64,000 bases of DNA, from the NCBI RefSeq assembly GCF_052030545.1, contig NZ_JBPDIH010000008.1, forward strand, positions 184,949 to 248,948, in the 5' to 3' direction. The notes below the pieces were generated by a model, which was not told where the DNA came from, did not search any database, and saw nothing but the letters and a program-made list of their open reading frames with translations. Shown here piece by piece: positions 47,092 through 55,590 of this stretch. The translations under genes were made by a program, and so were the position numbers. The stretch comes from CANMXU01 sp052030545 (GTDB lineage: Bacteria; Pseudomonadota; Gammaproteobacteria; Enterobacterales; Alteromonadaceae). The stretch's first letter is position 1. Every line of letters starts with the position of its first letter.

Positions 47092-47355
47092 TTAGCTAAG
47101 TATCCATTTAATTGCGTCGGTACAAATTTTACTGATACACCTTGACCAATATCTGTGCCCACTGGAATGCTGCACTCGCAGGTGAAAATATAATTTCGCT
47201 GACGTTCGACTATTCTTAAGTAGTTGTTCTAAGTCAATTGAGTAGCTGTTTAATGTGTCGTTTTTTAGGGTTAAGCTAATATCCTCGGCTCTGTAACCTT
47301 CATCATTCCTTGAACTTTCATCAACTTCAATAATTATACCGTTACAGCACAGCAT
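47092..47355 (-). CDS. Small hypothetical protein
   Basis: An 87-aa frame with a clear ribosome site (GGGAG, 5 nt before the ATG). The sequence is mixed polar (IIIEVDESSRNDEGYR, DLEQLLKNSRTSAKLYFHLRVQ) with three Cys residues and no recognised domain. It may be a real island gene or a truncated remnant, as its end meets decayed DNA. Confidence 0.45.
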   Translation of the reverse strand: MLCCNGIIIEVDESSRNDEGYRAEDISLTLKNDTLNSYSIDLEQLLKNSRTSAKLYFHLRVQHSSGHRYWSRCISKICTDAIKWILS

Positions 47356-47523
47356 GTTACTCCCAATTTAGCACTGATTTATACTCGTACATTACTATTA
47401 ACTTGTTCGCAATATAAGTTTGCTTTGTTACTAAATTGTATTTGTACGGTAAGGCTATTATCAATATAGGCAATTGATTTTTTACACTTTCGCTACCTGA
47501 TTAATATTCTTATGCGACATTTT

Positions 47524-47552
47524 TTGACGTATAGTAATGTTAAGGTTATTAA
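47524..47552 (+). promoter_or_regulatory. Predicted promoter of the WYL regulator gene
   Basis: TTGACG (47524-47529) and TATTAA (47547-47552) with a 17-bp spacer, a good sigma-70 match. The operator palindrome covers the spacer and the -10. Confidence 0.5.
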
Positions 47553-47558
47553 CATTAC
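47534..47558. promoter_or_regulatory. Palindromic operator in front of the WYL regulator
   Basis: Perfect inverted repeat GTAATGTTAA / TTAACATTAC with a 5-nt spacer, 20 nt before the ATG at 47579. It overlaps the predicted -10, so binding would block transcription. Most likely the binding site of the WYL protein itself. Confidence 0.6.
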
Positions 47559-47578
47559 TCAATACAACTGAAATAACG

Positions 47579-48598
47579 ATGTCTGCCTTCCAACGACGCT
47601 TAGATTTACTTGATTGCATCCCCAAATATCCCCGAAAAACCTCTACCACACAGGTATTGTGCTCGCTTGAAAATCATGGTCATACAGAGTTAAATATTAG
47701 AACTGTGCAGCGTGATTTAGAGTTTCTTGAACGTCTGGGAGTATTTGGCTTAGAAGTAGATAAACGTTCTAAACCGCATGGTTGGTCAGTAAATTTAAAC
47801 TGGAAAAAACTCAATATCTCATTAATGGATGCGAATACCGCATTGGCATTCGCTACGCTCGAAGAAATAGCTACCACGTTGTTACCGGAGTCAACCTTGT
47901 CAGACCTTTCTGCTTACTTTGAAAAAGCACAAACTATTATTACTAATGAAAAGTCAACATTAATTTCTCATTGGAAAAACTCGGTAGCCCTTATTAATCG
48001 CCCTAGCCCTGTAATACTACCGCAACCTGACAACACCGCTTTGGCTTTGATAAAAAAAGCTATCTTCCATAAAAAACAAATTAATGCTGATTTAAAACGC
48101 TATTTGTTAGCAAACAAAGAACCTGTCTGGAAAACTTATCACAAAATACAACCATTAGGATTAATACAACAAGATTATGTAATTACCTTGGTTTGCACCT
48201 TAGGCACTTTTCATCAACGGGTTTATAAATTTCCAGTAGCATTTATGAAAAATGTTGAAATACTTGATCGTGAAGTGATCGCGCCAGCATCGTATAATTT
48301 TAACTATTTCAAAGACAACAACTTCCAACTACAAGAGCACAGCGAACCGGTTAAACTTTCGTTGTTCGCACGTAAAGACAGTTATTTTGTGATGAGTAAC
48401 GCGCGCTTTAGTGAAAACCAAAAGATTGAAGAAACCGATAAAATTGAATATGTGAAAATTAGTGCCTCAGTTCATGACACCCCTAAATTACGCGCGTTCT
48501 TACGTGGTTTTGGCCCCGCTATTGAAGTATTAACACCTATTTCATTACGAGAATACTTCCAAGAAATCACAAAACAATATCAACAACTTTATCGATGA
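47579..48598 (+). CDS. WYL-domain transcriptional regulator
   Basis: A 339-aa regulator. The N-terminal winged HTH (residues 1-75, FQRRLDLLDCIPKYPRKTSTTQVLCSL and LNIRTVQRDLEFLERLGVFGLEV) is followed by a linker helix region, a WYL domain (about 165-240, INADLKRYLL..., KIQPLGLIQQDYVITLVCT) and a C-terminal WCX domain (about 260-335, LSLFARKDSY, LRAFLRGFGPAIEVL). WYL domains often sense nucleic-acid ligands, and such proteins repress defence islands (BrxR, CapW). Convergent with the FtsZ paralogue, stops 2 nt apart. The start is ATG 47579, after the palindrome. Confidence 0.88.
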   Translation: MSAFQRRLDLLDCIPKYPRKTSTTQVLCSLENHGHTELNIRTVQRDLEFLERLGVFGLEVDKRSKPHGWSVNLNWKKLNISLMDANTALAFATLEEIATTLLPESTLSDLSAYFEKAQTIITNEKSTLISHWKNSVALINRPSPVILPQPDNTALALIKKAIFHKKQINADLKRYLLANKEPVWKTYHKIQPLGLIQQDYVITLVCTLGTFHQRVYKFPVAFMKNVEILDREVIAPASYNFNYFKDNNFQLQEHSEPVKLSLFARKDSYFVMSNARFSENQKIEETDKIEYVKISASVHDTPKLRAFLRGFGPAIEVLTPISLREYFQEITKQYQQLYR

Positions 48599-48599
48599 G

Positions 48600-49715
48600 T
48601 TAATGGCCTGAATTAGCTTGCATGTTTCTGATGATGGTTGGAATATCGGTAAACACTTCATTTTCGCCGATAAATGATAACTCTTCATCTAAGTAATCGA
48701 CTGTTTTTTTGGTATAAATTATTTCCTTGGTGATTGGCTGCGGCTCTTTAGCCTGCTTGTTATCGATACCTGATGCAACGATCAATATTTCTAATTCACA
48801 CGATAAATCGGGGTCTAAAGTAACACCTGCAATCACAAGGGTTTGATTATTAGAAATTCGTCGGTTTACCTCTTTTAATAAACTGTTGTAGGTTGAAATC
48901 TTCGGTTCGCTTTTACAGCAAATATGAATGATCACCCCTTGGGCTGTCGCGATGTTAGTTCTATCAACAAGTGGATTATTTAACGCTTGCTCTAACGCTT
49001 CAAAGACTTGTTCTTCGGAGTCCGCTTTACCTACACCCAAAACCGATTCGCCTTGGTATGAAATTATGCGAGAGAAGTCTTCAATATCAACATTTATAAA
49101 GCCACTTTGGGTCATCATAACAACTAGTGACGTTAACAAGTTATTAAGTACATCGTTTGAATGTTTAAAGGCTGAAAATAACCCGACAGACTCACCTAAA
49201 CCCTCAATTAATAAATCATTCGACAATGTTATATAAGCTTGTGCTGGCTCTTTAATGTTTTCAATACCTTCTAGTGCATAGTTCATTCGCATTTGGCTTT
49301 CTGACTCAAAGGGTAATGTAACAACCACAATACAGTTAATGCCCATCTCTTTTACTAGCTCTGCGATAAAAGGGCTTGCCCCTGTACCAGTACCGCCACC
49401 AAAGCCTGCGGTAATAATAACAATGTCACTGCCTTGTAATATGCCTTTTAATGCTTCTTCACTTTCTTGTGCCGCCTGTAACCCAACAGCGGGGTTAGCG
49501 CCAGCGCCATAGCCATTAGTTAAGCTTTCCCCTATCAGTATTTTAGTTTCTACCGTAGAATGGTTGAGTACGGCAATGTCGGTATTTACCGCCACTAACC
49601 TTACGCAATTAGCTAACGCGTTTTCACTTAACATGTTCATGGTATTACAACCGCAACCACCAACACCTATTACGGTAATTAATAATTCTGATCGTGTATT
49701 GATTAATTCTTTCAT
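48600..49715 (-). CDS. FtsZ paralogue (second, divergent FtsZ)
   Basis: A 371-aa tubulin-fold GTPase. The signature GGGTGTG is at about residues 106-112, NTD at 44-46 and GANP near 72-75; the T7 loop NVDIED keeps Asn208, Asp210 and Asp213, which complete catalysis in the next subunit. The first glycine loop reads GVGGCGCN, with two Cys where canonical FtsZ has Gly. A C-terminal peptide FTDIPTIIRNM (about 355-365) resembles the FtsA/ZipA-binding tail. It is not in the division cluster but in an accessory island next to a WYL regulator. ATG 49715 has GGGTGA upstream; 49727 is an alternative. It may co-assemble with, or interfere with, housekeeping FtsZ. Confidence 0.88.
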   Translation of the reverse strand: MKELINTRSELLITVIGVGGCGCNTMNMLSENALANCVRLVAVNTDIAVLNHSTVETKILIGESLTNGYGAGANPAVGLQAAQESEEALKGILQGSDIVIITAGFGGGTGTGASPFIAELVKEMGINCIVVVTLPFESESQMRMNYALEGIENIKEPAQAYITLSNDLLIEGLGESVGLFSAFKHSNDVLNNLLTSLVVMMTQSGFINVDIEDFSRIISYQGESVLGVGKADSEEQVFEALEQALNNPLVDRTNIATAQGVIIHICCKSEPKISTYNSLLKEVNRRISNNQTLVIAGVTLDPDLSCELEILIVASGIDNKQAKEPQPITKEIIYTKKTVDYLDEELSFIGENEVFTDIPTIIRNMQANSGH

Positions 49716-49920
49716 GTCATCACCCATTTAAATTTTAAATAAGTGTACATGTAAGGTACGTCATTTATTGACGCATAGAATATTCAAGTTAATAATAATT
49801 ACGGCTTTATAATAATTAATCCCTTAGTGAAATTTAAACTTCCAGTGAATACGTGAAGCAGCTTTTTGAGTCATAGCTGTTTTAGTCGATTTTGCTTTTG
49901 TTAAGCTTTTCTACAAAATT

Positions 49921-50216
49921 TCAAATGCCCCCTAATAACCTGCCTTCCTGATGACGATTAGCATAACTTCTTGAATCAAGCCCTTTTAATAATACTTGTC
50001 GATACTCATCGGCTTCAGCTCTAGCATCTGATAATTTAATATCCGGACAACGCCCTACTTTTATTCGTTGTTGCTTACCGCGCCATCTAAAGCGATAATT
50101 GAATGATATTATTGCATTGCGTGTGACCTTACGGTTAATCCATCACGATCAGCTAGCTCAGCTTCACCTTCGTAAGGAGCTTTTATGTTTCTTAGTTTGC
50201 TATCTGATAATGACAT
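49921..50216 (-). pseudogene. Integrase remnant: Arm-type DNA-binding domain of a P4-like tyrosine recombinase
   Basis: On the minus strand ATG 50216 opens MSLSDSKLRNIKAPYEGEAE then LADRDGLTVR, the start of DUF4102-type integrases. After a frameshift near 50110 it continues ISFNYRFRWRGKQQRIKVG and DIKLSDARAEADEYRQVLLKG, then stops at 49921. Only about 95 of some 400 residues remain and no catalytic domain follows. It shows that the island was once mobile. The ordinary reading frames are too short to be listed as a gene. Confidence 0.75.
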
Positions 50217-50380
50217 AGGTTCTTACTCAATAAATAAATCCGTCTATGGGCACATCTTACATTTTCATGATGCACATTACGATGCACACTTATTAATTAA
50301 TAATAAAGAACATCTATGGATTTCTACGAACCAATAATAAAGTTAAGTAATTACAATACAAAGAGTAAAAATCAAAAGCC

Positions 50381-51844
50381 ATGAATAATAAAACACCAAC
50401 GAACACCAGCGAACAACCTACTATTTTGTGGCACGATTATGAAACTTGGGGCGTATCACCAAAGTTTGATAAACCTTCTCAATTTGCAGGTATTCGTACA
50501 GATCTCGATTTAAATATTATTGGCGAGCCGGAAATGTTTTATTGTCAGCCGCCACAAGATTATTTACCACAGCCTGAAGCCTGTTTAGTCACCGGCATTA
50601 CGCCACAAAAAGCATTGGCTGAGGGATTAACCGAAGCTGAGTTCGCTGCTCGTATTCATAAGCTATTTTCTACGCCGAACACCTGTGTCGCGGGTTACAA
50701 CAATATTCGCTTTGACGATGAGGTTACGCGTTACCTATTATATCGTAATTTTTACGACGCTTATGCGCGTGAATGGCAAAACGGCAATAGCCGTTGGGAT
50801 ATTATTGATATGGTGCGTGCATGTTACGCGCTACGACCTGAAGGTATTGAGTGGCCGACCATCGACCGAGACGGCGAAGAGGTTGTCAGTTTTAAACTTG
50901 AACTATTAACCGCGGCAAACGATATTGCCCATGAAGCAGCACATGACGCGATGAGTGATGTTTATGCAACTATTGCCATGGCAAAACTTATCAAAGAAAA
51001 ACAACCTAAGCTTTATGAATTTATTTTTAATTTAAAAAACAAAAAGCAGGTTGCTGAATTAATTGATGTCTACAACATGACACCGGTTGTGCATACTTCA
51101 AGTAAAGTACCGTCGCAACATGGTTGTACGAGTTGGTTTGCACCTGTTGCTTATCACCCAACCAATAAAAATGCCGTTATCGCAGTTGATTTAGCCAAAA
51201 GCCCACAGCCACTTTTTGATTTAACCAGTGACGAAATAAAAGCGCGCCTTTATACAAGACACGACGAACTGGCTGAAGATGAGTTACCTATTCCCGTTAA
51301 ATTGATTCATTTAAACAAGTGCCCGGTTGTTGCACCAGCAAAAACCTTATTACCAGAAAATGCCGAGCGATTGGCGATCCCACGTGAGCTATGTTTAAGC
51401 CATTTAAGCCAATTAAAAAAACAGCTTGAAGTGCGTGATAAGCTCGCCGAAGTGTTTAGCGACAGTTACGATAATGATGAAAAAATTGACCCTGAGCAAG
51501 CATTATACAGCGGCAGCTTTTTCTCACATGCCGATAAAGCTCAAATGGAAATTTTACATCAACTCCCGCCTGAGCAGTTAGCAAGCCACCCTTTTCAATT
51601 TCAAGATCCAAGGTTAAGCACATTACTGTTTCGTTTTCGCGCCAGAAATTACCCATTAACTTTGAACGCTAACGAACAGCAGCAATGGCAACAGTATTGC
51701 CAAGACAAAATACAACAAGGCGGTAAAGGTTTATTAAGTATTGAAGAATATATGATCAAGCTTGAAAACCTGGCATATGAAAACGAAAGCAAGCCAGAAA
51801 AAATGTCGGTATTAAAAGCGCTTTACCAATACGTGCAAGCGTAA
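50381..51844 (+). CDS. sbcB: Exodeoxyribonuclease I
   Basis: A 487-aa 3'-5' single-strand exonuclease (E. coli 475). The DEDDh motifs are LWHDYETWG (ExoI), AGYNNIRFDDEVTRY (ExoII) and HDAMSDVYATIAMAKL (ExoIII), followed by SH3-like and helical C-terminal domains (DPRLSTLLFRFRARNYP). It acts in recombination and mismatch repair. It marks the right flank of the island and is monocistronic. Confidence 0.96.
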   Translation: MNNKTPTNTSEQPTILWHDYETWGVSPKFDKPSQFAGIRTDLDLNIIGEPEMFYCQPPQDYLPQPEACLVTGITPQKALAEGLTEAEFAARIHKLFSTPNTCVAGYNNIRFDDEVTRYLLYRNFYDAYAREWQNGNSRWDIIDMVRACYALRPEGIEWPTIDRDGEEVVSFKLELLTAANDIAHEAAHDAMSDVYATIAMAKLIKEKQPKLYEFIFNLKNKKQVAELIDVYNMTPVVHTSSKVPSQHGCTSWFAPVAYHPTNKNAVIAVDLAKSPQPLFDLTSDEIKARLYTRHDELAEDELPIPVKLIHLNKCPVVAPAKTLLPENAERLAIPRELCLSHLSQLKKQLEVRDKLAEVFSDSYDNDEKIDPEQALYSGSFFSHADKAQMEILHQLPPEQLASHPFQFQDPRLSTLLFRFRARNYPLTLNANEQQQWQQYCQDKIQQGGKGLLSIEEYMIKLENLAYENESKPEKMSVLKALYQYVQA

Positions 51845-51989
51845 TTAATTTCAACCTTTAGTTAGATTTGTTTAAATTTAGTTAGATATAGCAAGGTACA
51901 AAGAAATAGCGCGTTCAGTTTTGGTTAAAGTCAATTAAACCAATTAGGCTAATGGGCAATGACATTAACTGAACGCAGATTTTCTGTGA

Positions 51990-52856
51990 CTATTTTTTCA
52001 ATAACGAAATTAAACTTGAAGTGTCCCAGCGATTACCACCGTTTTCTTGCACTTGTTGGTAGTAGCCATCAACAATTTTAGTCACGGGTAAGTTTGCGCC
52101 ATTTTTGTCAGCTTCAGCAAATGCGATCCCTAAGTCTTTGCGCATCCAATCAACGGCAAAACCAAAATCATATTCTCCTGCGAACATGGTTTTAGAGCGG
52201 TTCTCCATTTGCCAAGAGCCAGCAGCACCTTTAGCGATAGTTTCTATGAGTTTATTACCATCTAAGCCCGCTTTTTCTGCAAACGCAATGCCTTCAGATA
52301 AACCTTGCACTAAACCGGCAATGCATATTTGATTGACCATTTTAGCCAGCTGACCACTGCCAACTTCCCCCATAAGTTGGCTAAACTGGGCATAAGCTGC
52401 AATAACGGGTTTTATCTGATCGTAAATCGCCTGTTCGCCGCCCAGCATAATGGTTAAGACCCCATTCTCAGCGCCAGCTTGACCACCTGAGACTGGCGCA
52501 TCAAGAAAATGTTTACCTTGCGCTTTTGCCGCCTGAGCAAGCTCGCGCGCAAGTTCGGCAGAAGCGGTACTGTGATCAACCAAGATTCCACCTTCGCTTA
52601 AACCTGCGAGTATACCGTTGTCGCCATAAACTACGTCACGCACATCGTCATCATTACCCACGCAGCAAAAAACAATATCGCAATCTTTAGCGGCTAATGC
52701 GGGGGTTAGTGCCATATCACCACCAAACTCTTGTTGCCATTTCTGAGCTTTTTCAGTGCTTCGGTTATAAACACACACTTGATAGCCTGCCGTTAACAAA
52801 TGCCCAGCCATTGGGTAACCCATTACCCCTAAACCAATAAACGCTACTTTTTTCAC
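51990..52856 (-). CDS. NAD(P)-dependent beta-hydroxyacid dehydrogenase
   Basis: A 288-aa enzyme of the 3-hydroxyisobutyrate/tartronate semialdehyde reductase family. The N-terminal Rossmann loop is FIGLGVMGYPMAGHL, the substrate motif DAPVSGGQAGAENGVLTIMLGG, and the catalytic Lys is in GSGQLAKMVNQ. The C-terminal helical domain (KDLGIAFAEADKNGANLPV) is complete. It would oxidise a beta-hydroxy acid; which one is open (GarR/GlxR-like or MmsB-like). No pathway gene is adjacent. Confidence 0.9.
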   Translation of the reverse strand: MKKVAFIGLGVMGYPMAGHLLTAGYQVCVYNRSTEKAQKWQQEFGGDMALTPALAAKDCDIVFCCVGNDDDVRDVVYGDNGILAGLSEGGILVDHSTASAELARELAQAAKAQGKHFLDAPVSGGQAGAENGVLTIMLGGEQAIYDQIKPVIAAYAQFSQLMGEVGSGQLAKMVNQICIAGLVQGLSEGIAFAEKAGLDGNKLIETIAKGAAGSWQMENRSKTMFAGEYDFGFAVDWMRKDLGIAFAEADKNGANLPVTKIVDGYYQQVQENGGNRWDTSSLISLLKK

Positions 52857-53070
52857 AGTTTGTCACTCTAAATAAATAATTAACTCAGTCTAACCAAAAC
52901 TTTTCTGCAATTAAATCACTAATCCCCCTGTCTATAACTCTTGTGTGCAAATAAATGAATACACTAGCCATAATGTCTAATTTGTCGACATACTAGCTAT
53001 TCACCCGATTCATTTGCATATTTTTAACAATTAACGCTAACATACTAGAAAAATTTAAAGGGATATAAAA

Positions 53071-53550
53071 ATGAGCGCCATTTATGACGTTGATGTGGTC
53101 GATAACAAACAAGCCAAACACAGCATGGCTGAATATAAAGACAAAGTGCTGTTGATCGTAAATACCGCCAGTCAATGTGGATTCACGCCACAATACCAAG
53201 GTCTACAGGAGCTGTACCAGCGTTTTAATCAACAAGGTTTTGAAGTGTTAGCTTTTCCGTGCAATCAATTTGGTCAGCAAGAAAAAGGCTCAAATGAAGA
53301 AATCGCCAAATTTTGTGATTTACAGTTTAATATCTCTTTTCCACTTTTTGATAAGGTTGAAGTTAACGGCTCGAATACGCATCCGCTCTACCAACTATTA
53401 AAGTCGCAAGCGCGTGGCATTTTAGGCAGCGAAAAAGTGAAATGGAATTTTACTAAATTTTTAGTGACTAAAAATGGCGAGGTGGTAAAACGTTATGCGC
53501 CCACCACAAAACCTGAAGCCATTATAAATGATATTGAAAAGCTACTGTAA
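53071..53550 (+). CDS. Glutathione peroxidase (BtuE-like)
   Basis: A 159-aa peroxidase. Active-site Cys36 is in NTASQCGFTPQY, Gln in FPCNQFGQQE and Trp in KWNFTKFLV, the catalytic tetrad of Cys-type glutathione/thioredoxin peroxidases. It reduces hydroperoxides in the cytoplasm. There is an AAAGGG ribosome site and a strong terminator follows. Monocistronic. Confidence 0.94.
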   Translation: MSAIYDVDVVDNKQAKHSMAEYKDKVLLIVNTASQCGFTPQYQGLQELYQRFNQQGFEVLAFPCNQFGQQEKGSNEEIAKFCDLQFNISFPLFDKVEVNGSNTHPLYQLLKSQARGILGSEKVKWNFTKFLVTKNGEVVKRYAPTTKPEAIINDIEKLL

Positions 53551-53569
53551 CGTCGCTGCCCGGTTAAAC

Positions 53570-53608
53570 AAAAAAGCCTTATGAACAAGATTGTCATAAG
53601 GCTTTTTT
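53570..53608 (+). terminator. Rho-independent terminator
   Basis: Perfect 14-bp stem AAAAAGCCTTATGA/TCATAAGGCTTTTT (53571-53584 and 53594-53607) with a 9-nt loop and T-run. Placed after the peroxidase gene; it may also limit readthrough from lysC. Confidence 0.88.
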
Positions 53609-53686
53609 ATTACGTTAACTTAAGGTAGTTGCTTTAACTTACTAATTTTAAGTCACTAGTGTTAACTAATTAGTTTTAAGGTAACG

Positions 53687-55048
53687 TTATGCAAATAGTT
53701 TGTGATGTAATTTTTCAACGACATCGTTAGCCGCATCTTCATTAACCAAGAAACATAAATTGTGTTGACTTGCCCCTTGGCAAATCATACGCACATTCGA
53801 TTGCTCAATGGTATTAAATATTGTACTGGTAGTGCCTTGTGCGTTATGTAAATTATTACCAATAACCGCAACAAGTGATAAGCCATTTTCAACTTTTACT
53901 TGGCTTAATTGACCTAATTCTTTAATCACCTGATCCGTTAATTGCGCTTGCGTTGAGCCAGGAGGGTTGTCAAACGTTAACGCAACGCTAATTTCACTGG
54001 TGGTGATCAAATCAACACTAAGTTCATGTTTTGCCAAAATTGAAAATACTTTGGCAAGAAAACCACTGGCATGCAGCATAGCTGGGCTTTTCACCGTTAC
54101 CAAAGTTTGCTCTTTTCTTAGGGCAATAGAGCGATATGTTGGACGAGACTCAACTTGTTTTTGAATATAAGTGCCGCCTTTTTCTGGCTCTTTGCTAGAA
54201 CCGACAAACACTGGAATATTATGACGCATTGCCGGAATTAAGGTCGCCGGATGCAATATTTTCGCGCCAAATGTTGCCATTTCAGCCGCTTCGCCAAAGC
54301 TAATTTCTTTGATCGCACGCGCATGCGAGGTAATTCTTGGGTCGGTGGTAAAAATACCAACAACATCGGTCCATATCGCAAGGTTGTCAGCGTCTAACGC
54401 TTCAGCTAATAATGCCGCGCTATAATCTGAACCGCCTCGACCTAATGTGGTCGTACACCCTAAACCGTCTTGGCCAATAAAGCCTTGCGTCACAACCACT
54501 TTGTTTTCAAGCGTTGCTTTTAATAATGCACTGCAGTTACTTTTTAATTCGTCAACATCAACGACAGCTTTTCCGTAAAGGCTGTTAGTTTTCATGACTT
54601 GGCGCACGTCAAAACATTCACCAGGCAAACCTTCCATACGCATAATTTCAGCAAAAAGTGTCGAGCTCATACGCTCGCCAAAAGACAAAATTTCATCGGC
54701 GGTTTTTGCGCTGTAATGCGCTGCTTGCTGTTCGGCAGTTTGACTAAGCAAAGCTAACAAGGTTTCGATTTGATCAATAAAGTCAGCTTTATTGCTTAGA
54801 TGCTCAACAATATTCAATTGGATCGCGCGAATACTGTCAATGGTTTGAATACGCTCTTGTTCGCTAACATTTTCTTGGCCAAGGCGCACAAGGCTGTTGG
54901 TCACGCCAGAGCTAGCGGAAACAACCACTAAACGTGTTGCTGGGTCATTTTTGATAATGTTTACACAACGTTGCATCGCCTGAAAATCGGCAACACTGGT
55001 GCCGCCAAATTTGGCAACGGTAAGGTTTTTACTATTATTAGATGACAT
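53687..55048 (-). CDS. lysC: Lysine-sensitive aspartokinase III
   Basis: A 453-aa monofunctional aspartate kinase (E. coli LysC 449). The catalytic start is LTVAKFGGTSVADF, with TQGFIGQD, TTLGRGGSDYSAALLAEAL and the EISFGEAAEMATFGAKILHP segment. Two ACT domains at the C-terminus (TLVTVKSPAML, MICQGASQHNLCFLV) bind lysine for feedback inhibition. It makes aspartyl phosphate for lysine, methionine and threonine synthesis. ATG 55048 has GGGAGAC upstream. A lysine riboswitch precedes it, so lysine controls both synthesis and activity. Confidence 0.95.
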   Translation of the reverse strand: MSSNNSKNLTVAKFGGTSVADFQAMQRCVNIIKNDPATRLVVVSASSGVTNSLVRLGQENVSEQERIQTIDSIRAIQLNIVEHLSNKADFIDQIETLLALLSQTAEQQAAHYSAKTADEILSFGERMSSTLFAEIMRMEGLPGECFDVRQVMKTNSLYGKAVVDVDELKSNCSALLKATLENKVVVTQGFIGQDGLGCTTTLGRGGSDYSAALLAEALDADNLAIWTDVVGIFTTDPRITSHARAIKEISFGEAAEMATFGAKILHPATLIPAMRHNIPVFVGSSKEPEKGGTYIQKQVESRPTYRSIALRKEQTLVTVKSPAMLHASGFLAKVFSILAKHELSVDLITTSEISVALTFDNPPGSTQAQLTDQVIKELGQLSQVKVENGLSLVAVIGNNLHNAQGTTSTIFNTIEQSNVRMICQGASQHNLCFLVNEDAANDVVEKLHHKLFA

Positions 55049-55157
55049 AAAGGTCTCCCTAACAATCAATGACTCTTATTCATTGATTCGTATTAATACA
55101 AGGAAGAGCATGACTGAAGATAAAGCGAGCAAGAAGCAATTAGACTTATACATTTTC

Positions 55158-55326
55158 AGCCAGAAGCCCTCCACCAAATTGGTGACAATTCTAAGGATTC
55201 AACCCTAGTAACCGAACAATAACCTCCACACAGTTAGTGCCCTCGGCGTTAGTCCCCCTCAATTATTGTCATCGGAATTGTGGTTCCTCGAATAATCTAC
55301 CTAGCTAACGCGCCTCTTCTGGTGCT
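55158..55326 (-). ncRNA. Lysine riboswitch (L box) of lysC
   Basis: The minus-strand leader has the P1 arms CCAGAAG (about 55316-55322) and CTTCTGG (55160-55166), AGAGGCGCG just inside, then conserved blocks GGGGGACTAACGCCGAGG and TTGAATCCTTAGAATTGTCACC in the order of the five-helix lysine aptamer. About 170 nt, 110 nt before lysC. Lysine binding would lower lysC expression; the expression platform (translation or termination) is not clear. Confidence 0.88.
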
Positions 55327-55345
55327 GTAATCACATCATGAGGAA

Positions 55346-55374
55346 TTAACACTCAAAATGATGTAATTTTACAA
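55346..55374 (-). promoter_or_regulatory. Predicted promoter of the lysine riboswitch-lysC transcript
   Basis: On the minus strand, -35 TTGTAA (55374-55369) and -10 TGTTAA (55351-55346) with a 17-bp spacer; transcription would begin near 55339, just upstream of the aptamer. Confidence 0.4.
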
Positions 55375-55590
55375 CGCGGCTATTAGACCTTAATTGAACA
55401 TTAATTGCAATAGACTTTTAGACGTCTATTAGAAATAAATGAACCAAGTACGCTCAATTCTTATTTAGAGAAATGAGTTTTCTTGTCAATCCCCTGAAGC
55501 GAGTAGAAATCCTTGTCAACGCGCTTGTTACTTTTAATTAACGAATCAATTGTTTACCATGACAACACTTAACGCGATGTGAATAGGGTT

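Noticed and set aside
47537..47578. Upstream extension of the WYL regulator gene to an ATG at 47537
   Set aside because: The extension runs through the predicted -10 and palindromic operator and has no ribosome site; ATG 47579 is preferred.
48600..49715. Considered as the housekeeping ftsZ
   Set aside because: No mur/ftsA/ftsQ/lpxC genes nearby, unusual glycine loop and accessory neighbours. A second canonical ftsZ elsewhere is expected but cannot be seen here.
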